In this document: positions 1-12,396 of the stretch, one piece after another
Numbering within the stretch: position 1 is the stretch's first letter
How the letters are laid out: each line of letters begins with the position of its first letter
Assembly (NCBI GenBank): GCA_963930645.1
Contig: OZ005648.1
Span: 151,755,035 to 151,819,034 of the forward strand
Direction: 5' to 3'
DNA from: Salticus scenicus
Lineage: Eukaryota; Arthropoda; Arachnida; Araneae; Salticidae
Length of the DNA: 64,000 bases
Notes under the pieces: model-generated
The model's database searches: none
Told to the model about the DNA's origin: nothing
What the model saw: only the letters and a program-made list of their open reading frames with translations
Position numbers and translations under genes: made by a program

Positions 1-739
1 ATAAAAGGAAAAACTGACAGTGTCAATTATTGGAACATTGAGTGGGTGTCAAATAAAAATTCATTAAAAAAAAAAAATTAAAAAAAATGTTATCAAATGT
101 ATATATTTTAACATATATGTGGTTCTGAATGTCTTTCATACCGTATGTATTAACTTAAAATTTCTAAAAATATTTTCTGATGAAAATATTTTCTTCTAAA
201 AATGTTTTCTATAACACTAAAAACATAAGAGATTGCTCTAAAAGTGTCAATCACTGGTGCACTTACCCTATAATGAAAAAAAATCTGTTTTAACAAAAAG
301 CAATATTTTAAAGTAATTACATGCACTTTCTTTGTAATACAGTTCAAAATAGTATAATATGGCGATGTTATTTTACTTGTATTTTTTCCGAATAATCTTT
401 TACACTACCTAATCATTTTAACTTCCTTCATTAATTTCTTCTAAAAAATTAAACTCATGCATTATAAAAATAATATTTTTGCGAAACTTTTATAAAAATT
501 GTTAAATATTTAAGTAATTATATTGCATTTGTTTAAAGATAAAGAAGATAAATTGCATTTTCTGTGATTCTAAGACAGCAGATTTTAAGACAGATAATTA
601 AAAGTTATTTAATTATCTAAAATATAAACACTATTTCTGTAAAATATCGTTCCATTTTTCAAAATATATTCCCTAGAGCAATATATTTTGTTAAATTTCA
701 AGTTGTAGGAAATTTAAACATTGTTTGTATTCATAATTA
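1..739. other. AT-rich non-coding stretch
   Basis: I see no gene, RNA or defined repeat here. The sequence is AT-rich with short A and T runs. The one 65-codon minus-strand ORF (150-347) is rich in Phe, Ile and Lys, as chance ORFs in AT-rich DNA usually are, and shows no motif. Confidence 0.6.
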
Positions 740-1034
740 TTTATTTTCATATTTAAGCTTTTTATGCTCACAGCAAAATACTTTTGGAGAACATAATTAA
801 AAGAAATTTTTTTTCTGTAATATAATTACGCTCTTCGAATAACTATCATCAATTGCTTTTATTCAAGTCATATGAAAAATTTCAAATTATGCTTAAAAAT
901 CTAATGTTTAACGTAACAAAATAAGCACATTTCAGTTATGTAGCTTTATATCTTCTTTTTTTATTCCAAATTTGTTTTCTTGAAGCCATATAGGTGGTCA
1001 CGATTTAAAGAAAACAAAACAAACCATATCTTAA

Positions 1035-1256
1035 CCCCTTAACGCGCGGTGTCCTCGCCACGAGGACGCAAAATTTGAGATCCAGCTGCAAAAATTCATC
1101 CCGGAAATATTTTAGCAAAAATTCACGTTTATAACATATCAGAAAAGGCCGGTTTTTTAAACCTGAAAATTTAAAATTTCTTTTAGTTTAATTTAGTTCA
1201 TGAATTCCGGTGGCAGTATAATTTAAATGTTTCAAATTGTCTTGCGCCGCAAAGGG
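1035..1256. mobile_element. piggyBac-like MITE inserted at TTAA
   Basis: A 222 bp GC-richer insert begins CCCCTTAACGCGCGG and ends, read from the other strand, CCCTTTGCGGCGCAAG. These are imperfect inverted ends of piggyBac type. It is flanked by TTAA (1031-1034) and TTAT (1257-1260, one base changed). Neighbouring array units carry an uninterrupted ATTAAGTGAG at the matching position (near 3178-3187), which gives the empty site directly. The element has no ORF, so it would have been moved by a transposase encoded elsewhere. Confidence 0.65.
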
Positions 1257-1462
1257 TTATGTGAGACATAATTAGTTATAAACAGCTTTCAAAAGTAAAA
1301 ATTCCTAGTAAAAAATAAAAATAAATATAAAAACGCGCATGACTAGTATGAAGTTATCAACAAATGCTTACTCTTATCACTCATGAAAACATTTTTAAAA
1401 ACATAATTAAAGGAAATCTTTTGTGTATTACAATTACTTTCTTAGAATAACTACAATCAGCT

Positions 1463-1463
<1 letters not shown>

Positions 1464-1496
<33 letters not shown>
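1464..1496 (+). repeat. Poly(T) run, 33 bases
   Basis: Uninterrupted T run inside one unit of the 390 bp array. The corresponding place in other units has only short T-rich stretches (for example near 2995-3002), so this run expanded locally. Confidence 0.9.
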
Positions 1497-1503
<7 letters not shown>

Positions 1504-1624
1504 TGAAATAATTAAAATTTTCTCTAAAATCTATTGTTTTACGTCAACATAATAAACCCAGTTCCTTTATAGCATAACACCTTCCTCTTATAATCCAAAT
1601 TTGTTTTCGTTAAGCCATATACAC

Positions 1625-2740
1625 TAAGGGACAAAAAAGTAAATAAATAAGTTTATAAATAAAACCTCACTGCAAAAAGTTGACTTATTTATTTTATTTA
1701 TAATAACTTCAAAACTAATGGTTAAAGCGAATAAAACTGTCATGTTTGCATAATACCAAAGAGATAAAATGATATCTTTGCACATTTTCGATCTCGTAAT
1801 TCTCTTTATTACGTTCTACGAAGTACTTAATAAAATCGGCAAATACTGCTTTGATGCGCAATGGCATACAAATATTGTGTTTTAAAGTAAATTTCAGAAA
1901 TTTCACTGAACGAGTTAATTGATCTCTTGAGCATGAAAATTTGCTGACTCCTTGAAATGTTATGCACATCCGTACCATAATGTACGGAGAATGTGTCACT
2001 GTTTTAAGAGTGCAATTTTCATTAAGTCGGTCACATTTTCTTCGTCCTAATAGCGTTTTTCATCACCTCGAAATAAATTAAATTAATAAATTAAAGAAAT
2101 AATATTTTTTTATTCTTTTACTTTTTTTTTTCTTCTGATCTTTTGGTTATGAATATGCTTTGTGTAACTGTTCCTGCAATTTTTTTTAAGAAAGTACTTC
2201 GCTATACACTTTTTTTTTCAATATATTTTAAGTTCTCAACATGATAGAAATCGATTTTTTTAAACATTTGCTTTTTAACTTGCGGTTATCTCGTCAGGAT
2301 GAGCAACGTGACCACTTAAAGTCAAATTCCCAGTTTAAACAGCCAAAAAATTTTATATCTTGCAAAAAGCCTCACAAATATTTCGTTAACATTTAATTAC
2401 TTTGCCATATCACGTATTAAAATATTTTTTTATTATCATTCTAAAATTAACTTTTTTGTGGCATCGTTAAATGCCTTATCATTACCATTTTTGAAATACG
2501 TTCTAAAATTACAATTGTTTACAATTTAAACGAATACCATTGTTTTAATTGTTTATAACATTGGGCTCAATCCTAAAGTGTACATGGAGGACGACTTATT
2601 AAAATTTGTCCGAAAATTTGCTTTTGAAACGGTAAAATTGGCGGTTGCAGAAAGAGAAAAGGAAAATATCCAAACACGACTTTTTCTTTTTCTTTCTTTC
2701 TTCCTTTCTTTATTTTTTTTTTTTTTTTTTGTCCTTAACG
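1625..2740. other. Non-array insert with unassigned minus-strand ORF
   Basis: This segment breaks the 390 bp array. It holds a 94-codon minus-strand ORF (1715-1999) in slightly less AT-rich DNA. The ORF product is basic and shows no domain I recognise, no signal peptide and no convincing splice sites at its edges. It could be a fragment of a decayed mobile element or chance. The last 60 bases are a T/C-rich tract that merges into the next array unit. Confidence 0.3.
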
Positions 2741-4561
2741 TAAAGTGGTTATGATTTAAAGAAAAATAAAACAATACATGTATTAAGTGAGGTATTATTA
2801 GTAATAAACAGTCTTCAAAAATACAAATTCCTAATAAGTAAATAAATAAATAAATAAATATACGCACACGATTAAAATGAAGCTCACAACAAATACTCAC
2901 TTTTAACCTCACGTTAAATATTTTTGGGAATGTAAATAAAGGAAATGTTCTTGAGTTTTATTATTAATTTCTTAGAATAACTATCATCAGTTTTTCTTTT
3001 TTTATAATTAATATGAAATAATTAAATTTTTGTTTAAAAATCTAACGTTGTTTTACGTCAAAAAAATAAACACATTACTTTTATAGCCTTAGATCTTCTT
3101 TTTTTAATCCAAATTTTGTTTTCTTGAAACCATATAGGTTGTCAGGTTAAAAAATAAATAAATAAATAAATCCATATATTAAGTGAGAGCTAATTAGTAA
3201 TGAACAGCTTTCAAAAATAAATAAATAAATAAACTAGTAAAAAATAAAATAAATAAATAAATAAATGTGCACGATTAAAATGGGGCTAGCAACAAAAGTT
3301 CACTTTTAAGCCCACATCAAAACATTTTTTGGAATATAATTAAAGGAAATATTTTTGTGTATTATTATTAGTTTTTTAGAATAAGTACCATCAACTGTTT
3401 TTGTAATAAATAATAAATAATAAACATTAAGCTTAAAAATCTATTATTGTTTTACGTATAAAAAATAAGAACATTTCCTTTATACGCGTATACATCTTTT
3501 AATTCCAAATTTGATGATTTCTTTTAATCCATAGGGCTTTTCAGGATTTAAAAAAAAAATCATAGATTATGTGAGACATAAGTAGAGATAAACAGCTTTG
3601 AAAAGCAGAATTTCTTAGTAAAAAAAAAAAAAATAAATAAATAACTAATTAAAGATGCACGATTAAAATAAAATTCACAACAAAAGCTCATATTAAAAAA
3701 ATTTGGGGAATATAATTACAGGAAGTGTTTTCGTATAATATAATTACTTTCTAAGAATAATTACAAGCAAATGCTTTTTTTCTTTTTCTTTTTTAACTAT
3801 AACGAATTATCAAAATTATGCTTAAATATATAATGTTGTTTTATGTCATCAAATTAAGAACATTTCATTTATATATTTCAAATTATATATTTTTTATTCT
3901 AAATTTGATTTGTTTAAGTCATATGGCTATTCAAGATTTAAGAGGAAAAAAACAATTCATATATGAGGTGAGACATAATTAACGATGAACAGCTTTCAAA
4001 AGTACAATTTCTCAGTAAAAATACAAAAAACAACTAATTGAACCTGCACGATTAATATGAAGTTTACAACAAAAGTTCACATTTAAACACTTCTGTAGAA
4101 TATAATTAAAGGAAACGTTTTGTGTAATATAATTACTTTCTTTGAATAACCATCATCAAATGGTTTTAAAAAAAAACTAATATGAAATAATAAAAATTAT
4201 GCTTTAAAACATAATGTTGTTTTACAATCTACAAAACATGCACATTTCATTTCAAGGTTTATATATATGTATATATTATCTTAAATTTGATTACTTTAAA
4301 CGTTTTAGCTTTTGAGGACTTGAAAAGAAAAGAAATCATACTTTAAATCAAACATCATTAGTGCTGAATAGTTTTCAAAATAACTATTTCCCAAAGTAAA
4401 AACTAAAATAAAAGGAACATGTACTATAAAAATTAATAAAAAGTGTGCAAGGAGAAATTTTCTACAAATTTTGTGGCTGACATATGCATCAAATGTCGTT
4501 TCATAGTGTTTCATTACACGAAATACGCTACTAAAACGTGCAGCGAAATGATCATGGAGCA

Positions 4562-5460
4562 CGATAATTACTTTAAAATATGAAATAAAAATACAGTATT
4601 AAGACAACTTTTGTTTCATTTCATTTATCGTGAGTTTTCTGTTATGACTTTCCATGCTACTTTTTTGTAATATTTGGCAATGCGTGCACAAAGGAAATTT
4701 TCCATAAAAACTTATGTAGACTTATTTTATTAGCATTTTCTCCATTATACACAGCATTAAAAGACGAAGTAGCATTGCTAATGTAGCATTAAATAGTATT
4801 TAAGTTATTTGTCCGTATATTACAATTGATAAATAAAAACTTGCAGGTTTTTTTTTTTTTTTTTTTTTTTTTTAGTTTTTTTTTACATTTTAGTATTTTT
4901 AACGCATTAAATTTCTTTGTATAACGAAATGCACTATAGGTAGGGTGATCATATTTTTAAATGACGAAATAGAGACACTATGTATTTAATTCAAATTGCA
5001 GATAAAAATACAGTAAGTATGCACATAAAATATATACGCAATACATAAGCATATATTTTTTCTTCCAAGCATTTCACGTATACATCTTTGTCAGGATTGT
5101 AACATCTGATCATAATGGAAAATACTTCAACATTTCCGTAGTTCGAATAGTCAGAACATGAGGATATGGTTACAAATGCATTTTCTAGTACTATTGTATT
5201 ATTAATCTCTTCACTGCCGAAGATTTTAAAACATTTTCTGCAACGATCTCACGTTTTCTTCAACAGCAAGAATATGCTGGGTCATGAGCACTTTCTTTAA
5301 TATTTTGGGTTGGCAGTCAATTTCTCTGAAGGTTTAGGCTTGTCATTATGATAAGTAAAAATGTCTTTAGCCAGAGCAATTTTTAAACTGGCATTATTGG
5401 CTGTCGAAACACTTTTATTTGAGATTGCGTTGATACAGCTATAGAAGCTTTTCATGATTT
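4562..5460. other. AT-rich non-coding stretch with weak ORF
   Basis: Contains a 24-base poly(T) run near 4850 and no recognisable gene. A 61-codon minus-strand ORF (5297-5482) has a less skewed composition than its surroundings, but it has no motif I can name and runs directly into a transposon end at 5470. A decayed mobile-element coding fragment is possible; I cannot support a function. Confidence 0.3.
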
Positions 5461-5469
5461 TCAGAGTTA

Positions 5470-5512
5470 CAGTCGGCAGCAAAATTATTCGAGCGCTAGC
5501 AATAATTCCTAT
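5470..5512 (+). mobile_element. Tc1-type terminal repeat fragment
   Basis: Starts CAGTCGGCAGCAAAATTATT after a TA and continues through GAGCGCTAGCAATAATTCCTAT. It closely matches 63712-63752 and is a diverged version of the complete short element at 47207-47419. Only one end is present, so it is a broken copy. Confidence 0.6.
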
Positions 5513-5605
5513 GTTCTATAATATTATAGTTTATAGGACATTTTGGTCAATTTTATTTTTCTTCAACCAGTGGTTCGTTTATTAATTCTATAGATGGCTT
5601 GCTAT

Positions 5606-5609
<4 letters not shown>

Positions 5610-5639
<30 letters not shown>

Positions 5640-8600
5640 TTTTAAAAATTTAAGTTGCACATGTATGTATATGCTGATATTATATATATATATTTTCATA
5701 ATTGTAAGTTATTTTATCCATTAAGTATTGTTTTACCTACCTACGAATTTTATATATTAAATATCTTGTATTCCTGTTTTTATTCGTAAGGTCCTGTATA
5801 GTGTTATTGGGCATTGAACTATACAAATTTTGACTGTATACCTACAGAGTTGGAGAAATATACATGCTTTGCATAAAATGCCCCAGAAAAATTATTGATA
5901 TTGTACGTTTTCGATATTTTGAATCTGATTATTTTCTGTTTCCACTTTTCCATTTATTTATGTGATATTTTTCATTTCATCCCATGCAATGTTTGAAAAT
6001 TTTTTCATTATATACAAACACATATATATACAGCATAATAAAATGTAGCATACAAGATAAACATATTATTAATGCATATGTCATCAATGAATATATCTAT
6101 ATAGTCATTAATAGTAAAGCTAAAGATATATAAAACTTAATTATAGAATGTATACAGTATTAGTAACATGAGTAAATATGGCATAGTAAGCTTTTCAATT
6201 CAAATATGTGCAATTTACCTTACTACACAGCTTAAAGAATTTAATTGAAATATGTCATAAAATAAAATTTTAAATCAAATAATACACAATTCATATCTGC
6301 TAACCTTTTTAATTTTTTAATCAGAATTATCGCCAGTATGTTTTAAAGGAAAATGTCTTGTATATTTTCGGCGATTAAATAAGATAGAAATAATTGTAAA
6401 AACTTTCCGGTGTTTCTCTAAAAAATCGGGAAAATTGGCACCTGTGACAACTGTATAAACACCTGTTATGACTATAAACAAAGTGTACGGGATGTAACAA
6501 TAAGTATCAACCCTAACAGAGTCAAAATCTGTATGTATGAATTCATATATAAGTTCAGTGATAAACAAAATGTGAAAAGATGCTAAAAAAACCAAAATGC
6601 ATTCATATTATATGCGCAAATGCAGCAGTTTGAATTTAAACGTAAATATACAAAGTAATAAAATATTAATATATAACGCAATAAATTATAAATATATAAC
6701 ATTAAAAAATGCAGTATAAAATAAGGAACATATTATCAATGCCAGTATGATCCAAAAAATGTATAATAAATAAAGCAAGCACTCTTAAGTATTAAAACCT
6801 AAGTACAAAATCGTGCTAATCATCTTATATGTGCAAGAAATTTCAAAAGACGTGCTAAATAATTAATATGGATATAACAGGAAAAATTATATTTGTTATA
6901 AAACCAATATTAACTATTTTAATAGGCTTTGTATCAACCCTACCGAATTTCATAAATAAAACATAGCTTTGAACTTAAATGAAATCAAATTATATCAAAG
7001 AGTACATTTTTAAAAATAAAACATTTTACATTTTGTGTGTAATTTTAAACTTTAGCCAGAATTTCACTCAATTTTAGATATAAATTTTTTAATGACAAAT
7101 AAAAAAGAAACAAGAAGTTTTAGATTGTGTGTTTTTTAGTTACTTATTTATTCCTATATTTATTTATTTATTTTTCATAATGTTTATTTGTATTATTTTA
7201 TTACATACTATATAAGATGCTGTTTCTATAATATGGACTAAATGTATGTATGCATGTATGTGTGTATGCATGCATGAAATTTAAAGCACAATGAAAAAGA
7301 TAAAATTGAACGTTCTTATTTGGTCTCGAAAAAGAATTTTTAAATAATCTCGTAAAAAATAACGCTGTAAAATCTTCGTGTAAACATTTCTAGAAAAATA
7401 AAATGTATAATACATATAATACTGAATTTTTCCTTTAACTCTGGGGGTCTAATGTTTAGTGCTCTGGCATTCGAAAGCCAGGATGAAAGAAATAAGCATA
7501 ATTTTTTGCAGTAATTCTTCGGAAATTATTTTAATTCATAGGTCCTGATCTAATTAGCTGTATTTGCAAAAAATAAACAAAAAGAAATAAATAACGAAAA
7601 AAGAAAAGAAAGAAAGAAAGAAAACATACAGCGACAATACAAAACAAGTCTGATTACTTGCTTCACTTTCTTTCGTTGTCTATTTTATTCATTTTGCATA
7701 CATTCTTGAAAGGAGGAAAAAATAAGGAAAAAATAACACATGCTGTAACATATTCTTCTACTGACTCTTATATGTTTTGCTGATTATTATTATTATCATT
7801 ATTTTATAAAGTTTCATAATATTCCTACTAAGTTAAGAGAAATAAATGAGTGATATCATTATTCTTAAAATGTAAATAGGAAGAGTAAATCTCAAACTAA
7901 AACATATTATACTCCTCCAAATACCAGGTTTAAATAGATTGTAAGGAAACTGAAACTTATCACTAAGTCTTACAAAATGTATATTTGAAAATTCTAAAAA
8001 GAACTAGATTTTTTTCACATTTGCTCGTACTGATTAATACGTTAAAAACTACAGTGTAAAATACTAGAAAAATACAAGTGCAAGCAATCCATATTGCATA
8101 TTTTTTGTACTTGAAAGAAGCGTTTTGAATTCCAAATTATATAAACTCAATGGATTTCAATTGTTGAATTTTAGAGTATTAGTTCGTTATTATTATACTC
8201 TGCCTATCAAAGCTGAAGTGATTCGACGATTCCAGGAAATAACATCATAAATATGCGTGATACTGTAACCAGGCATATGTTAAGTATAATATATGCGTAT
8301 AACAGTAAATTTATCATTGAATTTGTCCAGATTTTTAATTCGCTGTACAAATCTATAACATTAAACTGGTTCTACTGGAATTGGTACTCTTATTTTTCAG
8401 GACAAAGCTAGCTAACGCCAAAATTTTTAGTTCCATCAAATATTTGGTTCAAAAAATATTAAGTAAAAAACATTATTTTAACTTTAAAATTCGTAAAATT
8501 AACATTAAGCTAATTAGTAAAATAGTTTGTTTACACGATAATTTTTTTCCTTAAAGAAAAAAAAATTACAGATATATAATAAAATTAAAATGAATTGGAT

Positions 8601-8838
8601 TGTTGTCGCATAATAGCTATATAGACATATTTATAAGAAATAGACATTGTAAAGTTTGTTATTATCATTATTATCATTATTATTATGATTATTATGATTA
8701 TTCACATGCAAATAAATATATTTATATTTTCATGCCAAATCTATTTAAATAATAATAATAATAAAAGAAATGAATAAAAAATATGAAATAAATGAACGTA
8801 AAGGAATATATATATGTAATGAATACTTACATTTTCTC

Positions 8839-8887
<49 letters not shown>

Positions 8888-9240
8888 AATAATTTTTATT
8901 GATTGTGTATGTGTTGTTTATCAAATTCTTTTAAGTCCATACATTCATTTCAAATAATTATAATTTGGATATTGTTTATTTAATGCATCATGACCACTTT
9001 TTTTTTTTTTTCCCACTAGATTTTTTTTCCTTAATTTCAACGTTCAAATAGTTTCGATGTTAAAAATAATAGCCAATGAAATATCTAAACCCTACTTTTA
9101 GCATATATAAAAATTAAAACGATAATGTCTTTAAAAAAACATCTTTCTTAAGGAAAGATTTGTGCTGAAAAACGATCTGCAGAAAAAAGAAAAGCATGAA
9201 AAGAACTTCTCCAAGAGTTTTTCTAAAAGTCGTAGATTAG
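5610..9240. other. AT-rich gene-poor block with simple repeats
   Basis: Starts with a poly(T) run (5610-5637). It holds a TGTA/TGCA tract near 7243-7275, an imperfect (ATT)n tract near 8655-8703 and a pure (AT)n tract at 8842-8884. No tRNA, no domain-bearing ORF and no repeat shared with the rest of the window was found, apart from the ORF at 6317-6595 described separately. Confidence 0.5.
6317..6595 (-). other. Unassigned 92-codon ORF with two hydrophobic segments
   Basis: The predicted product has two hydrophobic stretches long enough to span a membrane (about residues 1-22 and 32-52), followed by a basic tail. That layout could be a fragment of a multi-pass protein such as a chemoreceptor, but I see no diagnostic motif. 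AT-rich DNA often produces hydrophobic chance ORFs. No splice signals or neighbouring exons were found. Treat it as an ORF to test, not as a gene. Confidence 0.15.
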
Positions 9241-9800
9241 ATTAATTCAGAAATAATTTTAGGAACAACGAGAAGCGAGACACCTCTCGGATTCTCAAAT
9301 GAGAAATGAAGAAGGCAAGAAGAAGCTGGCGAACATTAACAAGGAAGGTATCTTGCAGATGCTCAATGGGCAGATGCTATAATACACGGACTTAATTACG
9401 GATAGAAACGGATAGAAACTTAAGAACAGGAAAAAGCAAAGCAAAAGAAATATGCTGAAATGAAAGCTAAGAAAAATCTGGAACAATAAAAGAAATATAG
9501 TGCAGATGCTCTACTGACAATGCATTGAAGATAAGATGAATCTCAACAGGTTTAAGAATACGTAAAAACCCTTACGAACAGCGACAATATGATACTCAAC
9601 AGGGAACGGTTAGAAAAAAGAAGAAACCGAAAATTAGTTTCAAACACGGCGACAAAAATATGCTTAAAGAAAAACTGCTCGAAGGCAAAAAAAAAAAAAA
9701 AATTGGACAGCGATAAATCAGATTATGTGCAAATTCTCAACGGGCAGTGATTAGAAGATAAGAAGAAACTGAAAACAAATCTCATATTCAAATTACAACT
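9240..9800 (+). pseudogene. Purine-rich coding-like relic, unknown protein
   Basis: About 560 bases are strongly A/G-rich on the plus strand and less AT-biased than the flanks. Reading with frame changes gives several short Lys/Glu/Gln-rich stretches separated by stops. Variants of one phrase recur: GCAGATGCTCAATGGGCAG near 9355 and CTCAACGGGCAGTGATTAG near 9737. That suggests a former low-complexity, coiled-coil-like coding region with an internal repeat. No family is recognisable, and a simple purine-rich repeat is the main alternative. Confidence 0.25.
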
Positions 9801-10613
9801 GATTCCAGACATCATATTGGTACAACCTATCGAATGCTAAATCATGCCAATTGGTTCTTATATGCGTTTTACTATGGTTCTACTTTTGATTATGCGTTTT
9901 TAAGCATTATCAGTATAGTGGAATGGCAGCTGTTTGTGTAAAAGTTTAATTACCTTAAATTTCTGACCCACCAGATATTTAATAACTTTTCTTTAATTCT
10001 AAAAACAACCGAGCAGCGACGGGTAGATCTGCTGATATATATATAGGAATTAACTACAAACATTTACAATAACGTAATTTTACGTTGTTCATATATAATA
10101 TGGATGTCTGTAAGTCTTTATTTCTGTTTCTTAATCTTTTTGCTTTTTTTTTTTTTTTTTTAAATGTATTTAACAATCAGTTTTTGACTTTTCTTTGTAT
10201 AAGTGATCGGGCTTAATTATATGTTTAAATAATAGCTTTAGGTTTACAGGTAAACCTAAATCACTTATCGTAAGGCATACAATATTACAATATGTGTCCC
10301 TCATCACAAGTATAAAATATTATCATGCATTCAGATTTTAACATTTTGCTTATCTCATTTATCTATTTGGGCCTTATATTTATTACAAAAGTATTTGCTA
10401 TAGAAATATATATATATATATATATACGAGTTGTAACAAAATGAATTTTCAAAATTGTAATGAGTGATAGAAATTGCCAAAACGCACAATTTTCAACATA
10501 TTATGTGAAGTCGGACAGCAAAGAACTGTCTCAAGAGGGCACCTGCTTGGTAAATATTAAAAGTGCATAAAAACGAATAATAAAAGCTAAAGACTTTTTA
10601 TTATTGAAAATTT

Positions 10614-10800
10614 TTAAAACAAATGCTCAAATGGATGACCACCAGCTGCAATGCAGATTTCATATCGGCGAGGGAGTGCATCATGCAGACATGGAAATAT
10701 TTCTATCATTTCGCTAACACTTACTGCTATAACGCTAATTCAGGCGACACGATTCTTCTAATTCTTCTAGCAATTCGATAGGCGTATTTAGACGAAGCAT
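10614..10800 (-). pseudogene. DDE-type transposase C-terminus relic
   Basis: Reading leftward, a segment gives NTPIELLEELEESCRLN. After a frame change an uninterrupted ~34-codon stretch ends in ICIAAGGHPFEHLF and a stop. A C-terminus ending GGHFEHL(L/F) after an LEEL..R-type helix is, from memory, typical of a group of arthropod DDE transposases related to Tc1/mariner and IS630. The catalytic domain is missing. The sequence to the right (10800-10990) stays open in part and may be more of the same decayed gene. Family assignment is tentative. Confidence 0.4.
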
Positions 10801-11607
10801 TTGAATATTACTGCATCTCTGGGGAGAAAAAAAAAATGAAGGACTTTACGAAAGGCTTCCGACATTTTATTCACTCCAGATAATGTGCCTTCTCGCGGCT
10901 CGGACTTTGTTTTCCGACTTCCCATTCCATGGTAAAACTGAAAGCTGTGTGTTTCGGAAAGTTCTATCATCACTTACAGTTGATATCATTAATTTTACTA
11001 CATCCTGTATACCTATATTTAATTACTTGCATATTCCAATTTTTTAAAAGTGAAATAAGTGGGCGATTAATTTGCATTTTATTTAAGTTTTATGCCACCT
11101 CATGCTGATAGAGCAATCAATCAGGTTTATTTCTTTCTTTATTTCTTTTCTTTCTTTCTTTCTTTATGTTACGTTAAAACAAGAGCTGTTTTCATTAAAC
11201 ACATAAGTTTTTTAAACTGTGTTATAATTAATTACCTATATACTCAATATCTACCAATAAGTATTTGGACACTTCCGAATTTAGACGTTTTATCAAATAT
11301 GAATATCTAGAAAGTTCTTTGGGAATCATCTTGAAACTTTGATAGTGAAAAGAACGTGTTGTACCTCATATATTTTAGCAAACATTGTGTCCTGAAGAGG
11401 AAAAGAGGACCAGTAAAAAATTAAACAAATGTCAAATTGTTTCATGTCACCCTGTAAAAACTAATGCTTTAATTTCGTTTTGGCTGTAGCATGTGGTTAA
11501 GATTATTTTTATCGTTATCTGTACAAATTTTTATGAGACTACCGCATATATTCATAAAAATATAACAGTCTTTCTTTTCTTTTCTATTTTTTTTATTTTT
11601 TTATTAT

Positions 11608-12318
11608 AATACCTAACACTCACGTATTTGCACTCAGTACAAAAACATTTTTAGAAAACTTTGCATGCTACACTAGACACAGTATACAGCAATTAGGATT
11701 AAAAAATGTTGAATATCTTACGAAATATGAGCCTTTTTACTAAATAATTGCGCTAGATAAAAAAAAGAAAATTCATTTGCATAATTTAATAGCAATAAAG
11801 TATTGAGCTTCTTATATGAAAACCCTTAAAAAATACCGTGTAAATTCAAAAAAGATGTGAAAGTTACATTGAACAGAATTTGAGTTTTTCTCAAAATAAA
11901 AGCTAAATTATAAGGGGTTTTACTCACATTTTCATTTTGATTTAATCAATGCCCAATGGTAATACAGTGTTCTCTGATTGTAAATAAACATTAATTAAAC
12001 CCCCATCATCATCTTTTTTTTTTCGAGAAGAACTGAAATTCTTTTTATTCCTTCTCTCGTAACTTTTTGAATTTACACGATATGTGTTTGAAGTTTTCAT
12101 ATTATAAGTTGCTCAATACTTTTGGATATTAAATTATGCAAATGATTTTTTTTTTAAAGCTAGCGCATGCGTATTTAAAAATTATTTAGCAAAAATGTTC
12201 ACATTTTGCATGATATTTATCATTTTTGCATTCTGATTGCAGTATACTATGTCTAATGTAGTATGCCAAATTTCCTAAAAATGACTTTGCACTGGGTCTA
12301 ATACCCCTACGTGTTACA
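11608..12318. mobile_element. Foldback element with ~250 bp inverted arms
   Basis: The left arm (about 11608-11870) is the inverse of the right arm (about 12050-12318). Matching pieces include CATTTGCATAATTTAATA on the left and its complement on the right, AAAGTATTGAGC, and ACCGTGTAAATTCAAAAA against ATCGTGTAAATTCAAAAA. The centre, about 11880-12040, is unpaired. There is no ORF. The layout is that of a non-autonomous long-TIR DNA transposon. I cannot define its exact ends or target duplication. Confidence 0.6.
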
Positions 12319-12353
12319 ATTAAACAAGTGGATTTTTTTCTCTTTCTTCTTCA

Positions 12354-12357
<4 letters not shown>

Positions 12358-12393
<36 letters not shown>
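12358..12393 (+). repeat. (CT)n microsatellite
   Basis: About 17 uninterrupted CT dinucleotides directly before the terminal hairpin of the repeat that starts at 12396. The 96-codon ORF across it is an artefact of this repeat and the TGTA tract at about 12517-12575. Confidence 0.9.

Positions 12394-12395
<2 letters not shown>

Positions 12396-12396
<1 letters not shown>

Larger units (their letters stand above)
740..4440 (+). repeat. Decayed tandem array, ~390 bp unit
   Basis: The same order of words recurs: a CATATAGG-like start, then GTGAGACATAATTAG, AACAGCTTTCAAAA, ACGATTAAAATGAAG, ATAATTAAAGGAAAT, TTTCTTAGAATAACTA and TTGTTTTACGTCA. The CATATAGG-like anchors lie near 987, 1613, 3128, 3530, 3918 and 4300. 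A unit start without a clear anchor lies near 2740. Spacing between neighbouring intact units is 382-402 bp. The larger 987-1613 gap shrinks to about 400 bp once the inserted element at 1035-1256 is removed. The stretch from about 1625 to 2740 interrupts the array. Units differ by many substitutions and by (AAAT)n tracts, so the array is old. No coding capacity is evident. Confidence 0.75.
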
